Positions 1 through 6,121 of a stretch of DNA of 6,121 nt are shown piece by piece. The stretch lies in NCBI GenBank assembly GCA_021300055.1, contig JAJTHU010000180.1:1-6121 (forward strand), written 5' to 3'. The notes beneath the pieces were generated by a model. That model was not told the origin of the DNA. It did not search any database and saw only the letters and a list, made by a program, of their open reading frames with translations. The translations under genes and the position numbers were made by a program. The DNA comes from Nitrosomonadaceae bacterium. GTDB lineage: Bacteria > Pseudomonadota > Gammaproteobacteria > Burkholderiales > Usitatibacteraceae. Numbering within the stretch: position 1 is the stretch's first letter; every line of letters starts with the position of its first letter.

Positions 1-126
1 GATGTGCGCTCGGTTGTGCATGATGTCCTTCGTCACCGCGTGGGCGTAACCTATGAAGCCGAAGCCGAAAACATCACTTCGGTAGATATCATCAACAAAA
101 TTGTCAATCAAATCGAAGTGCCATAA
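1..126 (+). CDS. MoxR-family AAA+ ATPase, C-terminal end only (5' partial)
   Basis: The first base opens a reading frame of 41 codons ending at TAA 124-126. It begins DVRSVVHDVLRHRVG and ends INKIVNQIEVP. The arginine-containing VHDVLRHR helix followed by a short 'Y-E-A-E' stretch and a Val-Pro end resembles the C-terminal lid region of MoxR ATPases of Bacteroidota. The Walker A and B motifs lie outside the window, so the assignment rests on this tail and on the next gene, a DUF58 protein, which is the usual neighbour of moxR. MoxR proteins are cytoplasmic ATPases thought to act as chaperones with VWA-domain partners. The family call is fairly good; the exact role is unknown. Confidence 0.75.
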   Translation, partial: DVRSVVHDVLRHRVGVTYEAEAENITSVDIINKIVNQIEVP

Positions 127-213
127 ATCAGTTGACCGTTTGCAGTGATAGTTTACAGTTTAGTAATTATTAACGATTGACTTACGGCTTCATTGACTTA
201 CGACTCCAAATCC
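127..213 (+). promoter_or_regulatory. moxR-DUF58 intergenic spacer with an 11-bp direct repeat
   Basis: This AT-rich gap lies between the ATPase stop and the preferred DUF58 start. ATTGACTTACG occurs at 176-186 and again at 192-202, a 16-base period, and AGTTTA occurs twice in tandem-like fashion near 150-165. I see no good Shine-Dalgarno sequence before ATG 214, which is not unusual in Bacteroidota. No convincing -33/-7 Bacteroidota promoter could be placed. The gap may hold a promoter or only degenerate repeat sequence; the genes could equally be cotranscribed. Confidence 0.3.
176..202. repeat. Two direct copies of ATTGACTTACG
   Basis: Identical 11-base copies lie at 176-186 and 192-202, separated by 5 bases (GCTTC). 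The second copy contains the TTG at 193 that could be read as an upstream start for the DUF58 gene, so that TTG is better explained as part of the repeat. The function is unknown; it may be a remnant of short intergenic repeats. Confidence 0.6.
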
Positions 214-1083
214 ATGGATACCAAAGAAATTTTAAAAAAGGTTCGAAAAATCGAAATCAAAACCCGTCGTCTGAGTGACCATGTGTTCTCGGGGGAATAC
301 CACACGTCGTTTAAGGGGCGCGGTATGACCTTTTCAGAAGTGCGTCAATATCAATTTGGCGATGATGTTCGGGCTATTGATTGGAATGTAACCGCACGAT
401 ACAACGAACCTTATGTCAAAGTTTTTGAAGAGGAACGAGAATTGACGATGATGCTTATGGTGGATGTATCCGGTTCGGAAAACTTTGGGAGTCAACAGTA
501 TTTAAAGCGTGAAATCATCACTGAAATTGCGGCAACCTTGGCCTTTTCTGCGACACAAAACAACGATAAAATTGGTTTGATTTTATTTACCGATCAAATC
601 GAATTGTATATCCCGCCTAAAAAAGGAAAATCACACGTTTTACGGATTATACGCGAACTTATCGAATTTAAACCCCAAAGCAAACGCACACATTTGGGAC
701 AAGCCTTGCAATTTTTGTCGGCTACCCAAAAGAAAAAAGCGATTGTCTTTGTGATTTCCGACTTCCTGTGTCCCGATAATTATGAAAAACCGTTGAAAAT
801 TGCCAGTAAAAAGCACGATGTAACGGGTTTTCGAATTTATGATCCGCGGGAAGCCGAACTCCCCAACCTAGGTATTGTAGAAACCCTCGATGCCGAAACA
901 GGGCAAATCGCCATCATCGATACCGGTAAAGCGATTGTTCGGCAACGCTATGCCGCTTTATATCGCGAAAAAGTAGCGCGCTTTAAAGAGTTGTTTTCCC
1001 GTTGTGGCGCGGGTACCGTTCAATCCCGTGTGGATGAAAGCTATGTAACCCGATTATTAAGTTATTTTAAAGCCCGAGCGTAA
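214..1083 (+). CDS. DUF58 domain-containing protein (VWA-like fold), complete
   Basis: This is a soluble 289-residue protein of the DUF58 family, the usual partner of MoxR ATPases, predicted cytoplasmic because no signal peptide or membrane segment is visible. The family signature is clear at residues ~35-75: GRGMTFSEVRQYQFGDD, then R-IDWN-TAR, then VKVFEEEREL. It is followed by the metal-site-like motif DVSGS at 84-88. Other VWA-like landmarks are the strand IGLILF near 120-125, a Thr in KRTHLGQAL near 159, and VISDF near 180-184. The frame can be extended to a TTG at 193, but ATG 214 gives the normal family N-terminus (MDTKEILKKVRKIEI) and the TTG lies in a direct repeat. The stop TAA (1081-1083) overlaps the next ATG by one base, implying translational coupling with the bat gene. 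The molecular function of DUF58 proteins is not established; the family call is secure. Confidence 0.93.
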   Translation: MDTKEILKKVRKIEIKTRRLSDHVFSGEYHTSFKGRGMTFSEVRQYQFGDDVRAIDWNVTARYNEPYVKVFEEERELTMMLMVDVSGSENFGSQQYLKREIITEIAATLAFSATQNNDKIGLILFTDQIELYIPPKKGKSHVLRIIRELIEFKPQSKRTHLGQALQFLSATQKKKAIVFVISDFLCPDNYEKPLKIASKKHDVTGFRIYDPREAELPNLGIVETLDAETGQIAIIDTGKAIVRQRYAALYREKVARFKELFSRCGAGTVQSRVDESYVTRLLSYFKARA

Positions 1084-1604
1084 TGAAAAAGTGGATTGTT
1101 GGATGCCTTTTGACCCTTGGGTTGTTTGAACCGGTTTGTGCGCAACGCGTGGAAGCTTCCATGGACTCGCTGCGCAAAAAAATTGGATCGGAATTTCTGC
1201 TTACGCTTCGAACGCAAGTAGCTCCCAATACCCGGGTACAATTTCCGAAAGGACAACAATTTGGCCCCTTGGAAGTTTTGGAATCCTACCCTATTGATAC
1301 CGTTAAAAAATCCGATCGCTGGGAATTTGTCAAAAAATATGGGCTAACACAATTTGACTCCGGGCAATATATCCTTCCCAAACTAGCGGTGAGAATTGCA
1401 AAAAAAGACGTGTATACCCAACCCATTACCGTTGAAGTAATGCCGGTTCAGGTGGACACGTTGAAACAAAAAATGTACGATATCAAAACCATAGAAGCAG
1501 CGCCTTCGCCCAACAAAACGCTGGTGTCGTGCAGTTCGTTGCCGGCAATGTTGAGATCACGCGTGGGGCGCAGAAACTTGCGGTCGCGCGCGCGACCATC
1601 GTAA
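1083..1604 (+). CDS. BatD-like secreted protein, 3' truncated at junction (hybrid ORF)
   Basis: ATG 1083 overlaps the DUF58 stop as TAATG. Residues 1-20 form a type I signal peptide (MKK, hydrophobic core, cleavage likely at VCA|Q). The next ~120 residues are beta-rich and resemble the N-terminal Ig-like part of Bacteroidota BatD-like proteins, with phrases such as FGPLEVLESYPIDTVKK, KKYGLTQFDSGQY and VDTLKQKMYDIK. This fits its place directly after moxR-DUF58. Bat proteins act in or on the envelope and a C-terminal membrane anchor would be expected, but none is present. From about 1500-1521 the frame enters the FecR sequence out of register, giving an Arg/Ser-rich tail (RSRVGRRNLRSRARPS) before TAA 1602-1604. 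Only about residues 1-140 are genuine. The family call is from recalled sequence features; the truncation is seen directly. Confidence 0.72.
   Translation: MKKWIVGCLLTLGLFEPVCAQRVEASMDSLRKKIGSEFLLTLRTQVAPNTRVQFPKGQQFGPLEVLESYPIDTVKKSDRWEFVKKYGLTQFDSGQYILPKLAVRIAKKDVYTQPITVEVMPVQVDTLKQKMYDIKTIEAAPSPNKTLVSCSSLPAMLRSRVGRRNLRSRARPS
1490..1521. other. Junction of two unrelated genomic segments
   Basis: Left of this interval lies an AT-richer bat-operon gene; right of it lies a GC-richer FecR gene in a different frame. The BatD-like frame still reads plausibly to about 1520 (TIEAAPSPNKT). The FecR frame already reads as a signal-peptide end from about 1496-1499 (SSAFA|QQNAGVVQFV). The two plausible stretches overlap by roughly 20 bases, so the breakpoint may lie in a short shared sequence. 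No inverted terminal repeats, integrase or target-site duplication is visible. Confidence 0.8.
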
Positions 1605-3277
1605 ACGTTGGCGATGTCATCAAGACTGATGCCACCGGCAGTGTGCAGATCAATATGGTTGACGGTGCCTACATTTCGCTGCGTCCGGGCTCGGAAATGC
1701 GCGTTGAGAAGTACGTTTTCAACCCGGCGCAACCAACGCTTGGCGATGCTGCGCTTGAGTTGATCGTCGGCGTGATGCGTACGTTCACCGGGGAACTCAC
1801 CAGCCGCAACCGAGGCCGGTTCGTGATGAAGACCAGGATCGCCAGCCTCGGCATTCGCGGGTCCAGCAACGTATTCGCTAACTACCCAGAGACTGGCACC
1901 ATCAACCACACGCTTAGTGGCGCGCACATCATGACCAGCACCGACGCGCAAGGTGTGAAGCGATCGTTGATCTCGCTACCGGGTCAGACGGTGCAAGTAT
2001 TGCCAGGCCAAGCACCGCGCTTCATCCCCACACCCGCGTTCATTGCGCAAGCTTCGTCACCAGCGCCAAAGGCGACCAGCTCGGGTCAGAAGGAAGAGCA
2101 AGCCGCGCCTTCGACGGATTCATCATCCAGCGCTGCTGCCGCAGCCCCAGCCGCTGCGCCATCGAGCACGACAACCTCCACAACACCACCGCCGTCGCAA
2201 GCTGGCACCGCCGCGGTCGGTACGCAGATTCAGGCGAACCAGACCATCAACAACGCGCTGATCGTAGGGCGTTTGCCGGGTCCCCTAGACCCGCCGCTCA
2301 CTGGGTTCGAGGGCATTTTCTTGCAGAGTGGTGGCAACAGCTCGGTGATCGTGAACTCGGCCAACCAGATTGTCGAGGTGCGTAATGCCCCGGTCTCGTC
2401 GTTCTTGGCCGGCCCAGCCCCGTTGCCGGTCGGTTACGCCGCGGGCAATGGTGTGGTTTTGTCGCTCACGTGGACCGGGGGTACTTATCGCGACGCCTTC
2501 CGCAACACGGATGGAAGCGTGATTCTGGGACGCTGGCAGGGCGGCACAATGAACATCGTGCCGGACCCAGCAAGCGTGCTGCCCGGCGATACCCCGACGA
2601 CATCCTTTGCTCTCGGCAACACCAGTGTCGCATGGGGCTTGTTCCGTGCGACCGCGAGCTCAGTTATCGGCGGATTCACGGGTAGCGCAACCTACTCGTT
2701 GGTTGGTGCAACCGCACCGACGGACGCACTCGGTAACGTAGGCACCTTCAATAGTGCAACCGTCAACGTGAATTTTGGGCAACTCACTGCCAACCTAAAT
2801 GCGGGTTTGTCGATCAACAACCAAAATCTAACGCTCGGCGGCACGACTTCGTTCGCACGTGGCTCTGCAAACTTTGGCTGGAACCGCTCGGGCACAAACG
2901 GCAACCTCACAATCGGCTGCTCGGGAAGCAACTGCGCGTCACAGGGCTATGACGGCACCGTTGGCGTTGTGATCGCTGGAACCGCCGGTGCGTCGATGGG
3001 CGGCCAGTATCGGATAACACCAATACGCGCGGCGGGACAGGCATATACCAATCACATCGCAGGCACGTTCGCATTGCAATCGACCGCGAACCCAACCGTT
3101 GCGCCACCGATCGAGCCGGTGAAAATTGGCCGCGACTTCACCATGCGATCGAACTTAGGTGCGGACTTCACCGCAATGCGTCCGATGATGCCGATGGCGA
3201 TCGGTCCTAACGCGTTGCCGCAAGCGGGCATCGGCGCACGTCGCAACGTGTCACTGGCACAGACGGCTGAGCGCTAA
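1499..3277 (+). CDS. FecR-domain exported protein with beta-rich C-terminal domain (5' partial)
   Basis: The frame is open from 1436, but homology-like sequence begins near 1499 with SAFAQQNAG, the end of a signal peptide (cleavage likely AFA|QQ). The only in-frame start, GTG 1529, is a Val inside the first FecR strand (AGVVQFVAGNVEIT) and has no ribosome site, so the true start is lost. Counting from 1529: FecR domain at ~1-160 (VNVGDVIKTDATGSVQINMVDGAYISLRPGSEMRVE, split here only by position 26-60, and ASLGIRGSS at 105-113); Ala/Pro/Ser/Thr linker at ~170-228; beta-rich domain at ~230-520 with Gly/Thr/Asn-rich strands (FTGSATYSLVGATAPTD) and the only two cysteines, C464 and C469; Met/Pro-rich tail to 582. 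There is no transmembrane helix, so it is not a FecR-type anti-sigma sensor; a periplasmic or surface location is inferred. The C-terminal domain recalls TbpB-like small beta-barrels seen on some beta-proteobacterial FecR proteins. The ligand is unknown. Confidence 0.82.
   Translation, partial: SAFAQQNAGVVQFVAGNVEITRGAQKLAVARATIVNVGDVIKTDATGSVQINMVDGAYISLRPGSEMRVEKYVFNPAQPTLGDAALELIVGVMRTFTGELTSRNRGRFVMKTRIASLGIRGSSNVFANYPETGTINHTLSGAHIMTSTDAQGVKRSLISLPGQTVQVLPGQAPRFIPTPAFIAQASSPAPKATSSGQKEEQAAPSTDSSSSAAAAAPAAAPSSTTTSTTPPPSQAGTAAVGTQIQANQTINNALIVGRLPGPLDPPLTGFEGIFLQSGGNSSVIVNSANQIVEVRNAPVSSFLAGPAPLPVGYAAGNGVVLSLTWTGGTYRDAFRNTDGSVILGRWQGGTMNIVPDPASVLPGDTPTTSFALGNTSVAWGLFRATASSVIGGFTGSATYSLVGATAPTDALGNVGTFNSATVNVNFGQLTANLNAGLSINNQNLTLGGTTSFARGSANFGWNRSGTNGNLTIGCSGSNCASQGYDGTVGVVIAGTAGASMGGQYRITPIRAAGQAYTNHIAGTFALQSTANPTVAPPIEPVKIGRDFTMRSNLGADFTAMRPMMPMAIGPNALPQAGIGARRNVSLAQTAER
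2036..2215 (+). other. Low-complexity Ala/Pro/Ser/Thr linker within the FecR-domain protein
   Basis: Residues ~170-228 (counted from 1529) are dominated by Ala, Ser, Pro and Thr, with runs such as SSSSAAAAAPAAAPSS and TTTSTTPPPS. This is a flexible extracytoplasmic spacer joining the FecR domain to the C-terminal domain. The stretch is in frame and uses mixed codons, so it is real coding sequence rather than a simple nucleotide repeat. Confidence 0.7.
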
Positions 3278-3303
3278 ACGCGGCAAGTTGAAAGTCTAGT
3301 ATC

Positions 3304-3342
3304 GATGCGGTGTTTCAGGCATTTTCCTTGAAACACCGCATC
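3304..3342. terminator. Bidirectional hairpin between convergent fecR-like and RND genes
   Basis: GATGCGGTGTTTCA (3304-3317) is the exact reverse complement of TGAAACACCGCATC (3329-3342). Inside it a G-T wobble (3318/3328) and a G-C pair (3319/3327) can extend the stem, leaving a 7-base loop CATTTTC. It sits 26 bases after the FecR stop and 38 bases before the RND stop on the other strand, where a shared terminator is expected. No T-tract follows on either strand, so it is not a textbook intrinsic terminator. It could be a 3'-end protecting structure or work with Rho. Confidence 0.7.
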
Positions 3343-3380
3343 TGAACGTCACCTTGGCTTAACCGCCGGCTCGCGTCTCA

Positions 3381-6121
3381 TCAGGCGCGCTCCTCTCGCT
3401 CTGGCGTACCGGTAGCGATCGCCTCGCGCGCGGCGCGCTTGGACTGACGGCGTGCCCAGTGCTTCAACACCCACGCCTCCGCATCATCCACGTACGTATA
3501 GACGGCTGGAATCACGATCAGCGAGAGCAGCGTCGAGGTCACCAATCCGCCGATCACGGCAATGGCCATCGGCGAGCGGAACGATGGGTCCGCACCGAAG
3601 CCCAGCGCGATCGGCAACATGCCGAAGCCCATCGCCAGCGTGGTCATCACGATTGGTCGCGCGCGCTTATGGCAGGCGTCAATCAATGCGTCGAATCGAT
3701 TCAGACCATGATCGCGACGCGCGACGATGGCGTACTCGACGAGTAGGATCGAGTTCTTGGTCACCACACCCATGAGCATCAAGAGGCCGATCAGCGATGG
3801 CATCGAGAAACTCTTGTTGGTGAGCAACAGCAACACGAATGCGCCACCAATCGAAAGCGGTAGGGCGGCCAGAATCGTCACCGGCTGCATCACGTCTTTG
3901 AACAGCAGCACCAGTACGGCGTAGATACACAAGATGCCGATGATCATGGCTAGGCCAAAGCTCGCGAAGAGTTCGCCCATCATCTCAGCGTCACCGAGCG
4001 GCACTTGGCGCACATTGTCCGGAAGGTTTTTCACAGACGGCAGCGCGAGCGCCTCGGCTTGCACGTCACCGAGCTCGCGTCCGCCAAGCTCGACGTCGAG
4101 CGTGATCTGGCGTGTGCGATTGAGTCGGTCTATTTGAGATGGGCCGCTCCCCACGGTGATGCTCGCCACTTGATTGAGCATTACCGGGCCATTTTTGCCC
4201 GGCACTTGTAGGCGCTCGATCGCAGCAAGGTCCGCGCGAGTGGACGTCGCAAAGCGAACGTTGATCGGCACTTGGCGCTCGCTTAAATTGAACTTAGCTA
4301 GGTTCTGGCTGTAGTCTCCAGCGGTGGCGATACGGATGGTCTCACCGATCGCGGCAGCGCTGACACCGAGGTCAGCCGCACGCGCGAAGTCAGGACGCAC
4401 GATGATCTCTGGACGCGACACGCTTGCAGACGATGACACGTTGCCGATACCGGGAAGCGTGCGAAGGTCACGCTCGACTGCGTCGGCGGCCTGCAGCAGC
4501 GCGTCTGGGTCTTCGGACTTCAATACAAATGGCATCTTCACGCCGGTGTCTTGCGGGCTGACCATGACGCGCACGCCGGGCAGATCGCGCAACGCGGCGC
4601 GCAGCTTGGCCTCTACACCTTGTTGGTCAAGGTCGCGATCACTTCGGTGCACCATCATCACCGTCAGCGCCGCCTTGCGTGCCTCCGGCGCAGCACCGGG
4701 CACGAATGCGTCACCGGAGAGTCCACCGCCGACCGAACTGAATACGTTCTTCACTTCTTTGACTTGCATGATGGCTTGTCGCGCGCGTTCCTCAGCCTGC
4801 ATCGTTTCGGCGAGTGAACTGCCGGGCGGTAGCTCAAGATTGACCACGGTTAGCGATCGGTCCGCTGGGGGCACAAACCCAGTTGGTAGCAATGGCACCA
4901 ACATGATCGACGCAACAAAAAACAATGCCGATGCGATGGCCGTGATGTTGCGGTGACGGATGCACCAGCTCACCCATTTGAGATACCGCTGCATGATGGG
5001 GCCGTCTTTTTCTTCGAGTAGGTCCGCCTTCGGTGCCTTCAGGATGTAGGCGGCCATCATTGGCGTAAGCAAGCGTGCCACCACAAGCGAAGCAAAAATT
5101 GCCAGTACAGCTGTCCAGCCAAACTGCTTGAAAAACTTACCGGCGATGCCGGACATAAACGCCGTTGGCAGGAACACCGCGATCAATGCGAACGTGGTCG
5201 CGATCACCGCAAGGCCAATCTCATCGGCCGCTTCGCGCGCAGCCTGTAGTGGCGACTTGCCCATGCGCAGATGCCGGGCGATGTTTTCGATTTCAACGAT
5301 GGCATCGTCCACCAAAATGCCCACGACTAGCGCGAGCGAAAGCAGGGTGACGGTGTTGAGCGTAAAGCCAAACCAGTACATGCCCAAGAAGGTCGGGATG
5401 ATGGACAGCGGTAGTGCAGCCGCAGCCACAAAAGTCGAGCGCCAGTCTCGCAAGAAGAACCACACCACGACTACTGCTAGGATGGCACCTTCAATCAGCA
5501 GCCACATGGAGCCTTTGAAGTTCTCCTCGACCGGCCAAACGCTGTTAATCGACTCTTCAATCTGCATCGTCGGGTAGGCCTTGCGCAGTTCCGCTACCGC
5601 TTCGCGCACGCCGTTGGCGACATCGATCTCCGACGCGCCTTTGCTGCGGCTCACCTCAAACGCAACCACGCGCTTACCGTCGCTCAATGCCACCGCGCGT
5701 TGCTCCGCCACCGTGTCGCGCACGGCGGCGACTTGATCGAGCCTTATGCGGCGTCCGTCCGCGAGCGGTAACTCAAGCGCGGCAAGGGCTTCAACAGTTT
5801 GGACTGTGGCAATGGTACGCACAGCTTGCTCGGCACCGCTGATGTCGCCGCGCCCACCTGGGACTTCTTGCTGCACGCGGCGCAACTGATGTGAAATGTC
5901 GGCCGCCGTCACACCCAGAGCCGACATCCGCGACTGGTCAAGCTCAACCAGCACCTCGCGGGTCACCCCTCCCAAACGCGCCACCTTGCCAACGCCCTTT
6001 ACCGACAGTACGCGCTTGGTTGCGGTGTTGTCGACAAACCATGAAATCGCCTCCTCGTCCATTGAGGCCGACGACACTGAGTAGGTAAGAATGGGCTTTC
6101 CCGCCGTCGATACCTTGGACA
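3381..6121 (-). CDS. RND (AcrB-like) efflux transporter permease subunit, N-terminus outside window
   Basis: This is the inner-membrane pump subunit of a tripartite RND efflux system, which uses proton flow to export small molecules through a membrane-fusion protein and an outer-membrane channel. The frame is open from the right edge to TGA at 3381-3383, about 912 codons. GTG 6077 is internal, since upstream codons continue the family sequence (KVSTAGKPILTYSVSSASMD). A full protein of this class is about 1,030-1,050 residues, so roughly 130 are missing, including TM1. Visible from the GTG: porter region at ~1-180, TM2-TM6 at ~190-350, TM7 at ~378-397, second porter half to ~730, then TM8-TM12. 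The proton-relay pair Asp-Asp in GILVDDAIVEIENI (5304-5309) and the TM10 Lys in GVVTKNSILLVEYA (3756-3758) are both present, so the pump looks functional. The C-terminus is an Arg/Glu-rich cytoplasmic tail. The substrate cannot be told. A fusion-protein gene would be expected beyond the right edge. Confidence 0.95.
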   Translation of the reverse strand, partial: SKVSTAGKPILTYSVSSASMDEEAISWFVDNTATKRVLSVKGVGKVARLGGVTREVLVELDQSRMSALGVTAADISHQLRRVQQEVPGGRGDISGAEQAVRTIATVQTVEALAALELPLADGRRIRLDQVAAVRDTVAEQRAVALSDGKRVVAFEVSRSKGASEIDVANGVREAVAELRKAYPTMQIEESINSVWPVEENFKGSMWLLIEGAILAVVVVWFFLRDWRSTFVAAAALPLSIIPTFLGMYWFGFTLNTVTLLSLALVVGILVDDAIVEIENIARHLRMGKSPLQAAREAADEIGLAVIATTFALIAVFLPTAFMSGIAGKFFKQFGWTAVLAIFASLVVARLLTPMMAAYILKAPKADLLEEKDGPIMQRYLKWVSWCIRHRNITAIASALFFVASIMLVPLLPTGFVPPADRSLTVVNLELPPGSSLAETMQAEERARQAIMQVKEVKNVFSSVGGGLSGDAFVPGAAPEARKAALTVMMVHRSDRDLDQQGVEAKLRAALRDLPGVRVMVSPQDTGVKMPFVLKSEDPDALLQAADAVERDLRTLPGIGNVSSSASVSRPEIIVRPDFARAADLGVSAAAIGETIRIATAGDYSQNLAKFNLSERQVPINVRFATSTRADLAAIERLQVPGKNGPVMLNQVASITVGSGPSQIDRLNRTRQITLDVELGGRELGDVQAEALALPSVKNLPDNVRQVPLGDAEMMGELFASFGLAMIIGILCIYAVLVLLFKDVMQPVTILAALPLSIGGAFVLLLLTNKSFSMPSLIGLLMLMGVVTKNSILLVEYAIVARRDHGLNRFDALIDACHKRARPIVMTTLAMGFGMLPIALGFGADPSFRSPMAIAVIGGLVTSTLLSLIVIPAVYTYVDDAEAWVLKHWARRQSKRAAREAIATGTPEREERA

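Noticed and set aside
1529..1531. GTG as the true start of the FecR-domain protein
   Set aside because: It is the second Val of the first FecR strand, lacks a ribosome site, and would remove the signal peptide whose end is still visible just upstream.
1448..1951. Minus-strand open frame of 167 codons across the join and the FecR start
   Set aside because: It spans the join, lies opposite the FecR frame in high-GC sequence, and its translation shows no domain or signal.
1083..3277. A BatD-FecR fusion protein
   Set aside because: The two reading frames differ (codon phase shifts at the join), and the BatD-like frame stops at 1604 after an out-of-register tail.
4324..4956. Plus-strand open frame of 210 codons opposite the RND gene
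   Set aside because: It is an antisense shadow of a well-conserved RND coding region; its Ser/Arg/Thr-rich composition is typical of antisense frames in GC-rich genes.
5128..5577. Plus-strand open frame of 149 codons opposite the RND membrane domain
   Set aside because: It is antisense to the TM2-TM6 region and has no recognisable motif or ribosome site.
1083..6121. A single functional island linking the bat genes, FecR and the efflux pump
   Set aside because: The join breaks two genes and composition changes there, so adjacency across it carries no functional meaning.

Overview
The window appears to be two unrelated pieces of bacterial chromosome joined at about 1490-1521. The left piece (1-~1500) has moderate-to-low, variable GC: hand counts of three 60-base lines gave 33%, 55% and 47%. 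Its gene order is typical of Bacteroidota, probably a flavobacterium-like organism. The right piece (~1500-6121) is GC-richer (67%, 57% and 65% in three sampled lines) and its proteins look proteobacterial, most likely beta-proteobacterial. I assign both origins from remembered family features and composition, not from a database search.

Left piece: the last 41 codons of a MoxR-type AAA+ ATPase (1-126), an 87-base gap with a short direct repeat, a complete DUF58/VWA-like protein (start best placed at 214, end 1083), and the first ~140 codons of a secreted BatD-like protein whose ATG overlaps the DUF58 stop by one base. This is the front of the moxR-DUF58-bat cluster, in which a MoxR ATPase is thought to act with VWA-type proteins and exported Bat proteins in envelope or protein-maturation functions. 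The batA/batB/batC genes expected downstream are absent.

Right piece: a FecR-domain protein that lacks its start codon and most of its signal peptide (~1499-3277). It has an Ala/Pro/Ser/Thr-rich linker and a long beta-rich C-terminal domain. A convergent intergenic region (3278-3380) follows, carrying a 14-bp perfect hairpin. Last is the C-terminal ~912 residues of an RND (AcrB-like) efflux pump inner-membrane subunit on the minus strand (3381-6121), which runs off the right edge.

Neither BatD nor FecR is complete at the junction, they are in different frames, and no mobile element lies between them. A chimeric assembly join is therefore the simplest explanation. Gene neighbourhoods should not be interpreted across it. 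I see no CRISPR array, tRNA, rRNA, insertion sequence or new multi-gene system.
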